A stretch of DNA of 64,000 nucleotides from an uncultured Campylobacter sp. (GTDB taxonomy: Bacteria > Campylobacterota > Campylobacteria > Campylobacterales > Campylobacteraceae), in contig NZ_CALKTT010000003.1 in the NCBI RefSeq assembly GCF_937997535.1, forward strand, positions 27,865 to 91,864, written 5' to 3'. The stretch's first letter is position 1. The number at the start of each line of letters is the position of its first letter. The position numbers were made by a program, and so were the translations under genes. The notes under the pieces are model-generated. The model made no database searches. It saw nothing but the letters and a program-made list of their open reading frames with translations, and had not been told where the DNA came from. Of the stretch, positions 18,898-28,000 are shown one piece after another.

Positions 18898-20454
18898 GTG
18901 AAAATTCCTCCAGAGCTCTATTTAAAATTTGCAAAAGATATAGAACCGGAAATCTTTGAGAACAAAACGCCTAAATTTCACCTGGACGTCCTGAAATTTA
19001 TCGATGGCGAAGATCAATACAAAGCCGTAGTCATATTTCGCGGTAGTGCAAAAACTACACTGCTTAACAAAATTTATGTCGTTAGCAGGCTGTATTTTTA
19101 TGCAGAGCCTTTCATTATGATAGCTTCCGCAAACGATACGAAAGCAAAGCTATTCGTCGAAGCAATAAAAAATTCAATCGATAAAGCGGCCGCCAGAGGC
19201 TACGCGATAGAGCGCGGTAAAGTTTGGAACAAAGACCGCATAGAGGTCGTCGTTAATCGCGGCAAAAAAGACGGGAACGGAAAAGATATCGAGCGGACCT
19301 GTCACGTAGTATCGCTCAGCTCCGGGCAAGATCCGCGCGGCGCCAACATCGACAACATGCGCCCAACTCTTATCATCATCGATGATTTGGAGAGCAAAGA
19401 CGGGCAATTCCCAGTTGGAAACAAGGCGAGTCGCCAAAAGCTTAGAGGTTGGTTTTATGCGGATCTATTGCCCGCCGTGCACCCCGCTCGCGGCAAAGTG
19501 GTAGTGTTAGGCACAATTTTGCACGAGGACAGTATCCTAAACAATATCGTGAACAATGAGAATGTAGAAGAAACCAATAAGCAGGGATGGCGATATATAA
19601 AAATTCCCATCATAGAAAACGGCGCGAGCGTATGGCCGTCGCGCTTCCCTTTATCGCGTATCAAATTGATTCAAAATCAACTCGTCTCAAAAGGGCTTGC
19701 AAATGAATTTTACCAGGAATATATGTGCGCGGCGATCGATCCACAAAGAGCGATTTTCAAACGCGAGTATTTCCGCTATTTTGAGCATGTAGAATACGAC
19801 ATCGGAGCAGAACCGGAAACGCTAAACATTACGGACGGCGTCAATATACGAACGCTGCAAATCAGAAAAGCCACAAATTTAACGCTAGGCGGCGAAAAGG
19901 TGGAGCTTGCAAAATGTCAAATTTTTACAACGATCGATCTAGCAAGCGCGAATGGCCGCGACCAAACAGCGATGATAACCTCGGCCGTCGATAATAAAAA
20001 TCGCATATTCATTATAGACATCAGCGCCGGGCACTGGACGCCGTTTGAAAAAAGCGTCGAGATTATACGAATTTTTCAAATATTCGGCTGCACCAGGATA
20101 GGAATCGAAAAAGCTGGAATGCAAAACGATTTTTTCTATACGATTGACATCATACAAAAAATGACCGGAGTGCGCCTACCCATTGATCAACTTAGTCATG
20201 GAGGAAAGGCAAAAAATACGCGCATATCAAACTTAGAGCCATATTACCGCACCGGGCAAATTTATCACAACGCAGGCATCGATTCAAACACCGAGCTAGA
20301 GGCGCAACTCCTTAGCTTCGATAGCGAAGTCGAGAGCAAAGAGGATGATCTGATGGATGCGCTCGCGTATTTACAACAATATATCGTAGGGCGAGAATTT
20401 GACGAGCCGGACTACGAGGACGAGGACTACGAGGGCGCCGAGGCATGGGCGTGA
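18898..20454 (+). CDS. phage terminase large subunit
   Basis: The ATP-driven DNA packaging motor and headful or cohesive-end nuclease. The 518-residue protein has a variant Walker A, RGSAKTT (48-54), Walker B TLIIIDDLE (about 157-165), and a nuclease domain with FTTIDLASANGRDQTA and a closing DDLMDALAYL. Starts with GTG behind AAAGAAAGG. It lies at the left end, alone on the plus strand and far from portal and capsid genes. In the circular phage it would follow the integrase end. A small subunit is not adjacent. Confidence 0.93.
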   Translation: MKIPPELYLKFAKDIEPEIFENKTPKFHLDVLKFIDGEDQYKAVVIFRGSAKTTLLNKIYVVSRLYFYAEPFIMIASANDTKAKLFVEAIKNSIDKAAARGYAIERGKVWNKDRIEVVVNRGKKDGNGKDIERTCHVVSLSSGQDPRGANIDNMRPTLIIIDDLESKDGQFPVGNKASRQKLRGWFYADLLPAVHPARGKVVVLGTILHEDSILNNIVNNENVEETNKQGWRYIKIPIIENGASVWPSRFPLSRIKLIQNQLVSKGLANEFYQEYMCAAIDPQRAIFKREYFRYFEHVEYDIGAEPETLNITDGVNIRTLQIRKATNLTLGGEKVELAKCQIFTTIDLASANGRDQTAMITSAVDNKNRIFIIDISAGHWTPFEKSVEIIRIFQIFGCTRIGIEKAGMQNDFFYTIDIIQKMTGVRLPIDQLSHGGKAKNTRISNLEPYYRTGQIYHNAGIDSNTELEAQLLSFDSEVESKEDDLMDALAYLQQYIVGREFDEPDYEDEDYEGAEAWA

Positions 20455-21705
20455 ATTCGCGCTGGCAGGACAAAGCAGGCGGACACCGCTCCCGCAGGCG
20501 CAAAGCCCTAATGCTTACGCTCGTTTCGCAGATCGTGGGACAAAAAAATGCAGGCTTAAATTTTAAGCAAATAATAAAATGTGCTCGTATCTTTCGCGAG
20601 ACAAAAAGCCTAAATTTTGAAATTTTTCTCTACACCGTCAGTATTGGGCGGAAAATTCCGAGTGGGGTCATAGCCCCCCGTCAAGAGAATAAGCGGGCGC
20701 TATCAAAGCCCCACAGCAGCGCGTCTGCAATAGTTTATGATATAATCACAGGGCGGGCGCATAGGATTTAAGCAAATAATTATCAAGACCGAGCCGAAAT
20801 TGCGCGCGAAACTTAAAGCGCTTGCGTCTAAATTTTCACAGTTTCCTTAAGCGAAAACGGACAAATTCGCGTCATTTTTGCCGCTTGAAACTTAAACTTA
20901 ATTTTCACGGCTCTTTCAAATGCCTATTTTAGGGCGTTTTATAAAATTAACTATTGAAAATAATTCTTTTCAAAAATGCGTGTTTTCACGAAATTCGACC
21001 CCAGACCCCGCCCCGAACCTTAAGCCGAATTCGCCTCAATTCGTCCAAGCTTCAGCACCAAAAATCCGCGCTCTGTCCCAAAAACGGAGCGGTGCACCCC
21101 CGAAAAACCCGTCGTCCGCCCCAGCCCCGTCGGTATTTCCTACTATCTGCTCTGCGAAGCTTCGCGCGCTGGTTCTCGCGCCAAGGTGCATACGTAAGCA
21201 GGCGGCGTTGGCGCTTACCCGGCGCGAGCGCACTTGTGGACTTTAGAGGGCTTCGGCTCGATCAAAGCGGCGCGCCAAGCGCCATATGCCGCTCACGAGC
21301 ACAGCCCGAGACCGCCTCGAAAGCTTTGTGAATCCGCGCAGAGATCGCCTATGCTCGTCACGGTCGCAAAATGGGCAGAAGTCGGCTGTTGCCCATCTGC
21401 GGCGATAGCTTCGCGGGAGCGCGTAGGATCGGCGGAACTGGATCGTTGGGATTTTTTGCTATTTGCGGCAGGGGGATCGTTACGAATGTGTGCGGCGATT
21501 GGTGCGCCAATTCGCGCCTGGGCGCTGCACGATGAGCCGTATCGGCGCGGCAGACCTAAAGCTCCGCGGCTATTTCATCTTTGATGAGCTCTTTGATCTT
21601 GTCAGCGAAGATAATTCTCTATTAAGGTTCACAAAGCTCGCACGCTTGAGTTTTTTTAAAAAAATGGAGTTATAGTATTCATCACTATCTTGCCTGAATT
21701 TATAG
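20455..21705. other. 1.25-kb stretch without a convincing gene
   Basis: Between terL and the ATPase gene. A frame from ATG at 20445 (overlapping the terL stop) could encode 108 residues up to 20771, but its composition is not protein-like and I give it low weight. A GGGG/CCCC hairpin near 20665-20680 could end terL transcription, and a TATAAT lies at 20741-20746. The part from about 21000 to 21590 is GC-rich and looks like decayed coding sequence. Confidence 0.5.
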
Positions 21706-23739
21706 CTATGTAAAATTAGGGATATTTTTTTCTTTATTAATTATATTAATAAAGTCCGCATAAGACCTATAAGCCCTTTCTATAAGCATATTATATTTTA
21801 TAACCTCTATATTATAACTTTTAAACACCTCCATGTCGTCTTTTCTGAATTCAATGGTATTAGCACCATTAACACCAGCGTCTTCTGAAATAATAAAGTA
21901 TACTTTTATATCTCTGGAGTCTATCATTTTTAAGCTGCTATCGCTTTGCATTACAGCATCTTTATATTTTCGTATTTGATCTATCATTACTCCAGTAGTA
22001 ACATTGGCGTGTCCTGTTGGTGTATTCTTTTTTAGTTCTACTATTATAGGATATGGTTCTTCTGCGACCTTTATTAATAGATCAATATAGTTTTTCTTAA
22101 GTTTATTGTTCTTATCAATAGCCTTTAAATATCTATTTTTAGTAATTTCAAAGCTTGTACTGGCATTTAAGTCCTGATTCCAGTGCGGGTTTATAAGCCA
22201 AGGATGTTTATGCAAATGGTTATTAAAAAAACTTTCTAATGTATTGTTTTCTTCCATCATTCTTTTTAATTCATTAATAGCAGCGATTCTCTCTTTGACT
22301 AGTTCAAAAATATTTATTTCTTCGGAGCGCCCTATTTTAGACATAAGCTTATTTATAAGTTTGACATAATTTTTATCAATCATATCTATTGAGGATAGGC
22401 TTTTTTGTATTTCTGAAAATTCTATATTATCCACAGTTCTAACTATAGAAGACACGATATTTTGGATTTCATTCTTCTGTATACCCTCGCTTTGATCTGC
22501 AAAAGACTTATTAATAAGCAACGCAAGCATTTTTTCATTCATCTCTCTTTTATCGTCACTTAACCCATCAAGCCATTTTTTATAGCTTTCGTTTTCTCTT
22601 ATAAAATCTGGTAATTTTAAAACGGCTTCTTTTTGTCTGAAATTCGTCCAAAGTTCAGCAAATTTGTTTCTTATTTTTCCTAGTATCTCTATAAATTCTT
22701 CAACATATTCATTTGACTGATCTAGTCCATCCCTGCTTGATGTTATCGGAACCTGCAAAATATCTAACAAAAAATCCGCATGAACTTCACCAACCAAGTA
22801 TTGATTTGCCATTCTTGCACTACCGCTATTTTTAAAAATATTTTCATCGGCTATTTTCTTGTTTATATATACGACAGTTGAATTGAAATTATAGTCTTTT
22901 GTTTGAAGTTGTCCGGGAGTTAGAACACTGCCAAACCAGCCTTTTAGTCCTTTGTTCTTCTCAAAATAGTCTTTTAAATCTTTGCTATTCGTATCATATT
23001 TTACTTTTTTGGTTTTATCTATATTTGGGAACATATCGTTGATTTCTTCTTCGTTATATCCAAAATAAACAAGGAATTCTATATTTTTATAGTATTCGTG
23101 TGTTAGTAAGTCAACTTCCTCTCCATTTAAAAACACTTGAAATTTATCAATATGCGAAGCTATATAAAATCTTCTGGATAGCTGTATACTTAAATTTTCA
23201 TACGCATTTCTACTATTTCTTATAAGATCATCAATCTTAACTATAAAACCTGATTTGTATTTTGCGTAATCCCTAAGCTCGCAGGGCAAATCATCAACAA
23301 AATTATAATCTACCGAGTGGGTTATTTCATCTTTTATAAAATCATCATATACTAATTCAAAAGTAAGCCATTGTTTTGAGGATAACGTTTTTGTGTATAC
23401 TTTATATTTTCCACCTAGACTAAATGCAGCGAGTTTTCCTATTCCTTTTTGCCCCATTGGAGCTCTTTCGCTTAGATTATTAAACGATTCTTCTATTTGT
23501 TTTTCTATACCTATAATCGCATATTTATGTTCTATCTCATCTAAAGACATCCCTTTTCCATTATCAATAATATATATTTCTCTATTGCTTAGTTTGATAT
23601 CAACTCTCGTTGCATATGCATCATATGAATTTGCAACTAACTCGGCTAGAGCTGGTGGATTACTGCTATACAAGTTTCTTCCTAAATGGGTAGCTACTCG
23701 CCCAGCAATAGAAAATTTAATTTGATTGTTACTAGCCAT
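21706..23739 (-). CDS. GHKL ATPase with C-terminal nuclease-like domain
   Basis: A 677-residue protein. The N-terminus carries the GHKL ATPase boxes: N box ALAELVANSYDAYATRVDI, G1 IIDNGKGMS and G2 MGQKGIGKLAAFSLG, as in MutL, Hsp90 and MORC proteins. A long helical middle follows. The C-terminus (from about residue 500) has HKHPWLINPHW, then YIDLLIKVAEEPYPIIVELKK, a D...ExK arrangement typical of PD-(D/E)xK nucleases and similar in layout to DUF4263 (Shedu). Its ATG overlaps the end of the m5C methyltransferase gene by 8 bases. Such ATPase/methylase pairs are known from MORC/MutL-like restriction-modification systems. The DNA is clearly more AT-rich than the rest of the phage. Restriction activity is inferred. 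Confidence 0.8.
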   Translation of the reverse strand: MASNNQIKFSIAGRVATHLGRNLYSSNPPALAELVANSYDAYATRVDIKLSNREIYIIDNGKGMSLDEIEHKYAIIGIEKQIEESFNNLSERAPMGQKGIGKLAAFSLGGKYKVYTKTLSSKQWLTFELVYDDFIKDEITHSVDYNFVDDLPCELRDYAKYKSGFIVKIDDLIRNSRNAYENLSIQLSRRFYIASHIDKFQVFLNGEEVDLLTHEYYKNIEFLVYFGYNEEEINDMFPNIDKTKKVKYDTNSKDLKDYFEKNKGLKGWFGSVLTPGQLQTKDYNFNSTVVYINKKIADENIFKNSGSARMANQYLVGEVHADFLLDILQVPITSSRDGLDQSNEYVEEFIEILGKIRNKFAELWTNFRQKEAVLKLPDFIRENESYKKWLDGLSDDKREMNEKMLALLINKSFADQSEGIQKNEIQNIVSSIVRTVDNIEFSEIQKSLSSIDMIDKNYVKLINKLMSKIGRSEEINIFELVKERIAAINELKRMMEENNTLESFFNNHLHKHPWLINPHWNQDLNASTSFEITKNRYLKAIDKNNKLKKNYIDLLIKVAEEPYPIIVELKKNTPTGHANVTTGVMIDQIRKYKDAVMQSDSSLKMIDSRDIKVYFIISEDAGVNGANTIEFRKDDMEVFKSYNIEVIKYNMLIERAYRSYADFINIINKEKNIPNFT

Positions 23740-24772
23740 TTATATATCCTTCTAAATGTTTTAAGATGCTTTTACCTATATGCTCTCCTAGCTTAGGCGG
23801 AACGGCATTGCCTATTTGTTTGGCAATTTTGCGCATGCATATTTTTTCATTTTTGTCTATAAATTTATATCCCATTGGAAACGACTGCAATAAGGCTCCT
23901 TCTCGTAAAGATATTGCCCTATCTTGCTCTGGATGTCCAAATCTACCTGTACCATAATTAATAAACTGCGTTGTAAGGGTGGGGGCAACATCATCCCAGC
24001 TCATTCTACCATATACCGACTTATAACTTTGCCCAGTTGCTTTTTTGTAACAATTAGGTAGAATTGCCTCGTCCCAGTCATGCCATGATCCACCAGGTTT
24101 GGATTGTTTGATTCTTTGAATATTTATATCTGTTAGCGTAGGGCTTATATGTAGCCTATCTTTTTTATTATCAACTGCTCCGGCAACTATCTTATCAATT
24201 TTATATATCATATCCCTAACGGTTACTTTTTTAAATTTGGACTCTAAGAAATCAATATTCCCGAATTTAGATGCCAGAAGTAAAAGCCTCTTTCTTCTTT
24301 GTGCTACGCCATAATCGCTAGCATCATGAATCTTAAAATTTACGCTATAGCCTTGCGCTTTTAAATCGTCTACAAAATCAGCAAAAACCTTTTCTTTTTT
24401 AAGCTCTGGAACATTTTCCATTGAAACTATTTGAGGTGAAGTTTCTTTAATAAGTCTTAAAAAATCATACAATAATCCCCAGTCTTTATGTAACGATCGA
24501 TCTTTTTTATTTTTCTGGTGCGCTGAAAAAGGCTGGCAAGGAGCACAACCGACTAAAATTTTGATATTTGCGTCACCAAATAAATTATTGACTTCTTCGC
24601 CACCCACTTCACGAATGCTTCTGTGCAAAAATTTTCCATGATTATTTTGTTCATAGGCAAATTTGCAGCTTTCGTCAAAATCAATTCCAGCTACAACTTC
24701 AATGCCGGCCTGGCTGAGCCCATAGGTTAATCCACCTATACCACAAAATAGATCTACTGCAGATATTTTCAT
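23732..24772 (-). CDS. DNA (cytosine-5) methyltransferase
   Basis: A 346-residue m5C methylase with all main motifs in order: I DLFCGIGGLTYGL, IV GCAPCQPFSAHQ (catalytic Cys in PCQ), VI SMENVPEL, VIII AQRRKRLLLL, then a target-recognition region and closing motifs LREGALLQSFP and KQIGNAVPP. It is probably the protective half of a restriction-modification cassette with the overlapping ATPase/nuclease gene. The target sequence cannot be read from the protein. Low GC marks recent acquisition. Confidence 0.93.
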   Translation of the reverse strand: MKISAVDLFCGIGGLTYGLSQAGIEVVAGIDFDESCKFAYEQNNHGKFLHRSIREVGGEEVNNLFGDANIKILVGCAPCQPFSAHQKNKKDRSLHKDWGLLYDFLRLIKETSPQIVSMENVPELKKEKVFADFVDDLKAQGYSVNFKIHDASDYGVAQRRKRLLLLASKFGNIDFLESKFKKVTVRDMIYKIDKIVAGAVDNKKDRLHISPTLTDINIQRIKQSKPGGSWHDWDEAILPNCYKKATGQSYKSVYGRMSWDDVAPTLTTQFINYGTGRFGHPEQDRAISLREGALLQSFPMGYKFIDKNEKICMRKIAKQIGNAVPPKLGEHIGKSILKHLEGYING

Positions 24773-24877
24773 TTTTACCCACCGGTTTAAATGTTTAATT
24801 ATAACTTGAAATAGCTTTTAAAATAATTATTTAAACATAATGTATCTAAAATCATCCAGACAACACGCCTTACGAAT

Positions 24878-24929
24878 TTGCTCCTCCATGCCATTTAGGG
24901 AGCAATCTTTAGATTGCGCTTTATAGCGC
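24878..24929. terminator. overlapping hairpins between the late operon and the methylase
   Basis: Three inverted repeats follow each other: TTGCTCC (878-884) with GGAGCAA (899-905), GCAATC/GATTGC (902-917), and GCGCT/AGCGC (916-929). The first two share bases and the second and third share bases, so they exclude each other. They may terminate or attenuate transcription coming from the late operon. No T-run follows on either side, so classical termination is uncertain. Confidence 0.4.
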
Positions 24930-24976
24930 CCAAGGAGGAGAGAGGACCCCTTGAGCGCGGTGATTATATGTCGGTA

Positions 24977-24996
24977 CGTCCTAAATTTTATAAACT
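24977..24996 (-). promoter_or_regulatory. recurrent 20-bp late-operon motif, copy 1
   Basis: CGTCCTAAATTTTATAAACT on the plus strand, just past the end of the 2597-residue gene. In the minus-strand sense a TATAAT follows a short distance downstream, pointing at the methylase gene. It differs at one base from copy 3. Confidence 0.5.
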
Positions 24997-25011
24997 CGCC
25001 GCGGCGGGCTA

Positions 25012-28000
25012 CTATTGCGAAAACTTCCCGATCTGCGGGCGGGAGATTAGCGCGGGATCGAATTTCTTAGGCGCGAATTTGCGCTGCTTTTTCTCGTCGC
25101 GTAGCCGCTTGAGGCTCTGCACATCAAACTCGAAGCCCTCCGCGTCCGCCACCTCTTTGAAAATTTCAAGCTTCCGATCGATCTGCTTCTGCTTTTCGGC
25201 TTTCTCCGAAGCGCTCATCTTTTCAAGTTTTTCATTGTGCTTGACCGCCTTTTCGACCTTGTCGGCGTCTTTGCTATCGGGCACCTTGACGTATTCGAGC
25301 TCCATCTTTTGCTTGCGTAGCTTGCCGAGTTCAGCGTTGAGCTCCTTTTGCTGATTGAAGCGGCGCGCGCCCACGCCTCGCTTCAGGATGCCCGCGTATC
25401 CCAGCTCGTCCTTGTTGTAGTCTTTCGGCGCGAAATCTTTATCCCCCGTGATGTCTGAAAGAGCCTGCTCGCCGAGCTGCTGCCCGTATCTGCCGATCGT
25501 AAGCGTAGGTAGATAGTTTTTCGCAGCTTCTTTGACGCTCTTGGCGACTTTCACGGCCTTTGGATCGTCCTCGGATGTGATGTTGTAGCCCAGCGTCGAT
25601 TTGCCGCTTGCGATATTGACTAGACCGCCCACGAAGCCCCAGCCGCCCTCGAAAACATCGTCGAAACGGAAGCCGGGCGCGGCTCGTCCCGCGTTGAAAT
25701 AGGTATCGCTATCCCCTATCCTCGCCCACGTTTTGAGTCCGAAAACGTTCGGGAATTTTGAGCTTTGCGCCCATTTTGGCTTGGTTAGGTTTTCTTTTTC
25801 AGTATCTGCGATAATCGAGCTTAGCGATAGCCCCGCGGCGTCCGCGGCGATAAAAGAGGCTTGCATCATCGCGAAACGATGCGGGTTTTTGAGGATCGCC
25901 TTGATCACCATCGGCGTCGATTTGACGGAGTAGTGCAAAAACGGCATCAATCCCCACTTGTCGCTCTTACGCAAGAAACCGTTGAAATGGGTGCTATAAT
26001 CGACGTAGTGATACTGCGCGTCACTCATCGCCGCAGCAAGCTCCTTTTCGCTGAATTTGCTTAGATCGCCCGCGGCGTATCCTCGCTTTGCGGCGATTGC
26101 GTCGAGATTTTTTTTAAATCGCGCAATCTTGAAAATTTCATCCTCCCACGCATAAGCCTTTCTAGCCGCCCTACCAAGCGCCGAGCCCTCGCTCATGTAG
26201 ATATTTTTGCCTGCGGTGCTTAGAAAGTCCATAGCCTTGCCGAGCACGCCGAAAGCCTCGCTATCATTTTTAGGCTTTAGCCCCTTGATCGCACCCTCCA
26301 GATCGTCCATAGCGCTATCTAGTCCCAAGCGGCGCGCGAGCTTCCAATACTCCTGCCGCTGCTGCCGACCCAAAAGCGCCCAGCTCGCAAGAGCCTTTTC
26401 GTCGCCGTGCAAAAACGCCAGCACGGCATTGCTCGCGACGTTGTAAACGTGCGTGAACGGGTTTTTGACCGTCACGTTCACCTTGATATGATCGATCAGA
26501 GGCTGCCAGTATTTCTCAAGCGCGCCGAGCTGTCCGCCCAGAGCCTGCGTGCTTTTCAAAGCTTCCGCCACCTCTTTTGGGACGTATTTGCCTCCCAGAG
26601 CGCCGAATTTCTTTATGCCGCCTCCGACCGTTTCGTCGCTGATCCGCACGTATTGTCCCTGCCTTGCGCCGGCGGGGATTTCGTCGAGCCCGAAGCGGTT
26701 TGCGATACCCTCAAGCGCGCGGGCTTTGAGAAGCTGCGTGCGCTGCTTTGCGAGGGTGTTTGCGACTACGAAGCTGATGTCTGTGCGAAGCCCAAGAGCT
26801 CTTTTTTGCGCCTCGCTCAGGTCTTTACGAGCGTAAAATTTGCCTAGCGTCCTGCTTATTTTGCCGCGCTCGTTTTGCATATACTCGTCGTAGTAGTGTC
26901 CGATGTAGTCGGTGAGCTTGTTCTCCTGCTTGAGGGCGCCCGCTTTGATGAGCTCGTTTGCGTTGTTATCGATCGTATCGCGTAGTTTTTGATAGGTCGC
27001 TTGCAGCTCCTGCGGGAGATCGGCTTTAGCTATCTTTCCATCCAGAGCGTTAAATAGCTGTTCGCTCTGCGCAGTATTAAATTTATCGAGATATTTCGCC
27101 GCAGTGCGAGCCTGTGCGTTGATCGCCGCGCTCTCGCGAAAAAAACTCTCGATCGCGCCGTCTATCTGCCGCTTTGCCGCGTTTCGCAGATCAAGGACGC
27201 TCATCCCCCTTTTCACCAAAGCGGGGGTATTTTCGCCCTCAAAGATGCGATCTACCGCGTTTTCATACTTGTTGATCCCTTTTCGCCAAAGGGTATCGAC
27301 AAACTGCGCCCACTTGCCGTCCGCGCCGCCGTATGATCCCAAAAGCGCGTCCGTTTTGCCTAGCAGATCGTTCATCGTAGGCATATCGGGGTTAAAAGGA
27401 TCTGCCTGCCGCGCTGCGCGGTCGTATTCGGCTTGTAATTTCTCCTGCTTTGCTTTGCTTTCTTGGGCGATTTTGGCTTTGAAAGCCCTCTTGTCGGCTC
27501 TTTTTAAAATTTCCTCCGCCTTGATGGGATCGGGCTCGTTCAGAAATTTAGCTTTGGTCTCAAAGCTATAATTTTTCAGCGCCTCATCGCCGCCGAAGAG
27601 GCGATCGAACATCGTTTCATTTGCGCGAATGCTCTCGTCGATATGAGCCTTAGAATACGCGTTGATGCGCGCTCTGCCGCTTTGATCCATATCGATGAAT
27701 ATCATCTGCTCGTCGCCATTTTTGCCGCGCTTTTTGAATGTGAAGCCGTCGCGGCTGATGTGAGTTAGCTTGGCGCCTGCGATGTCTTTTTTGAGCCGCG
27801 CGAGTTGGCTCTCGCTTAGATTCGTCTGCACCCCTTGCGAGAGCGCGTCGAAATTGCCCGTCCTTACGGCATCCAGCACCTCGCCCGCGGTGTCGTGATC
27901 TTTGTAGCTGTCTTTGTAAATTTGCTCTACGCTCTGCTCCACCTCCTGCTCGATGTTTGGGCGGCGCTTTTTGATCTCGCCTCCTATATTTTCAATCTCG

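Noticed and set aside
20445..20771. 108-codon frame overlapping the terL stop
   Set aside because: Overlap could mean coupling, but composition is not protein-like and nothing supports it further.
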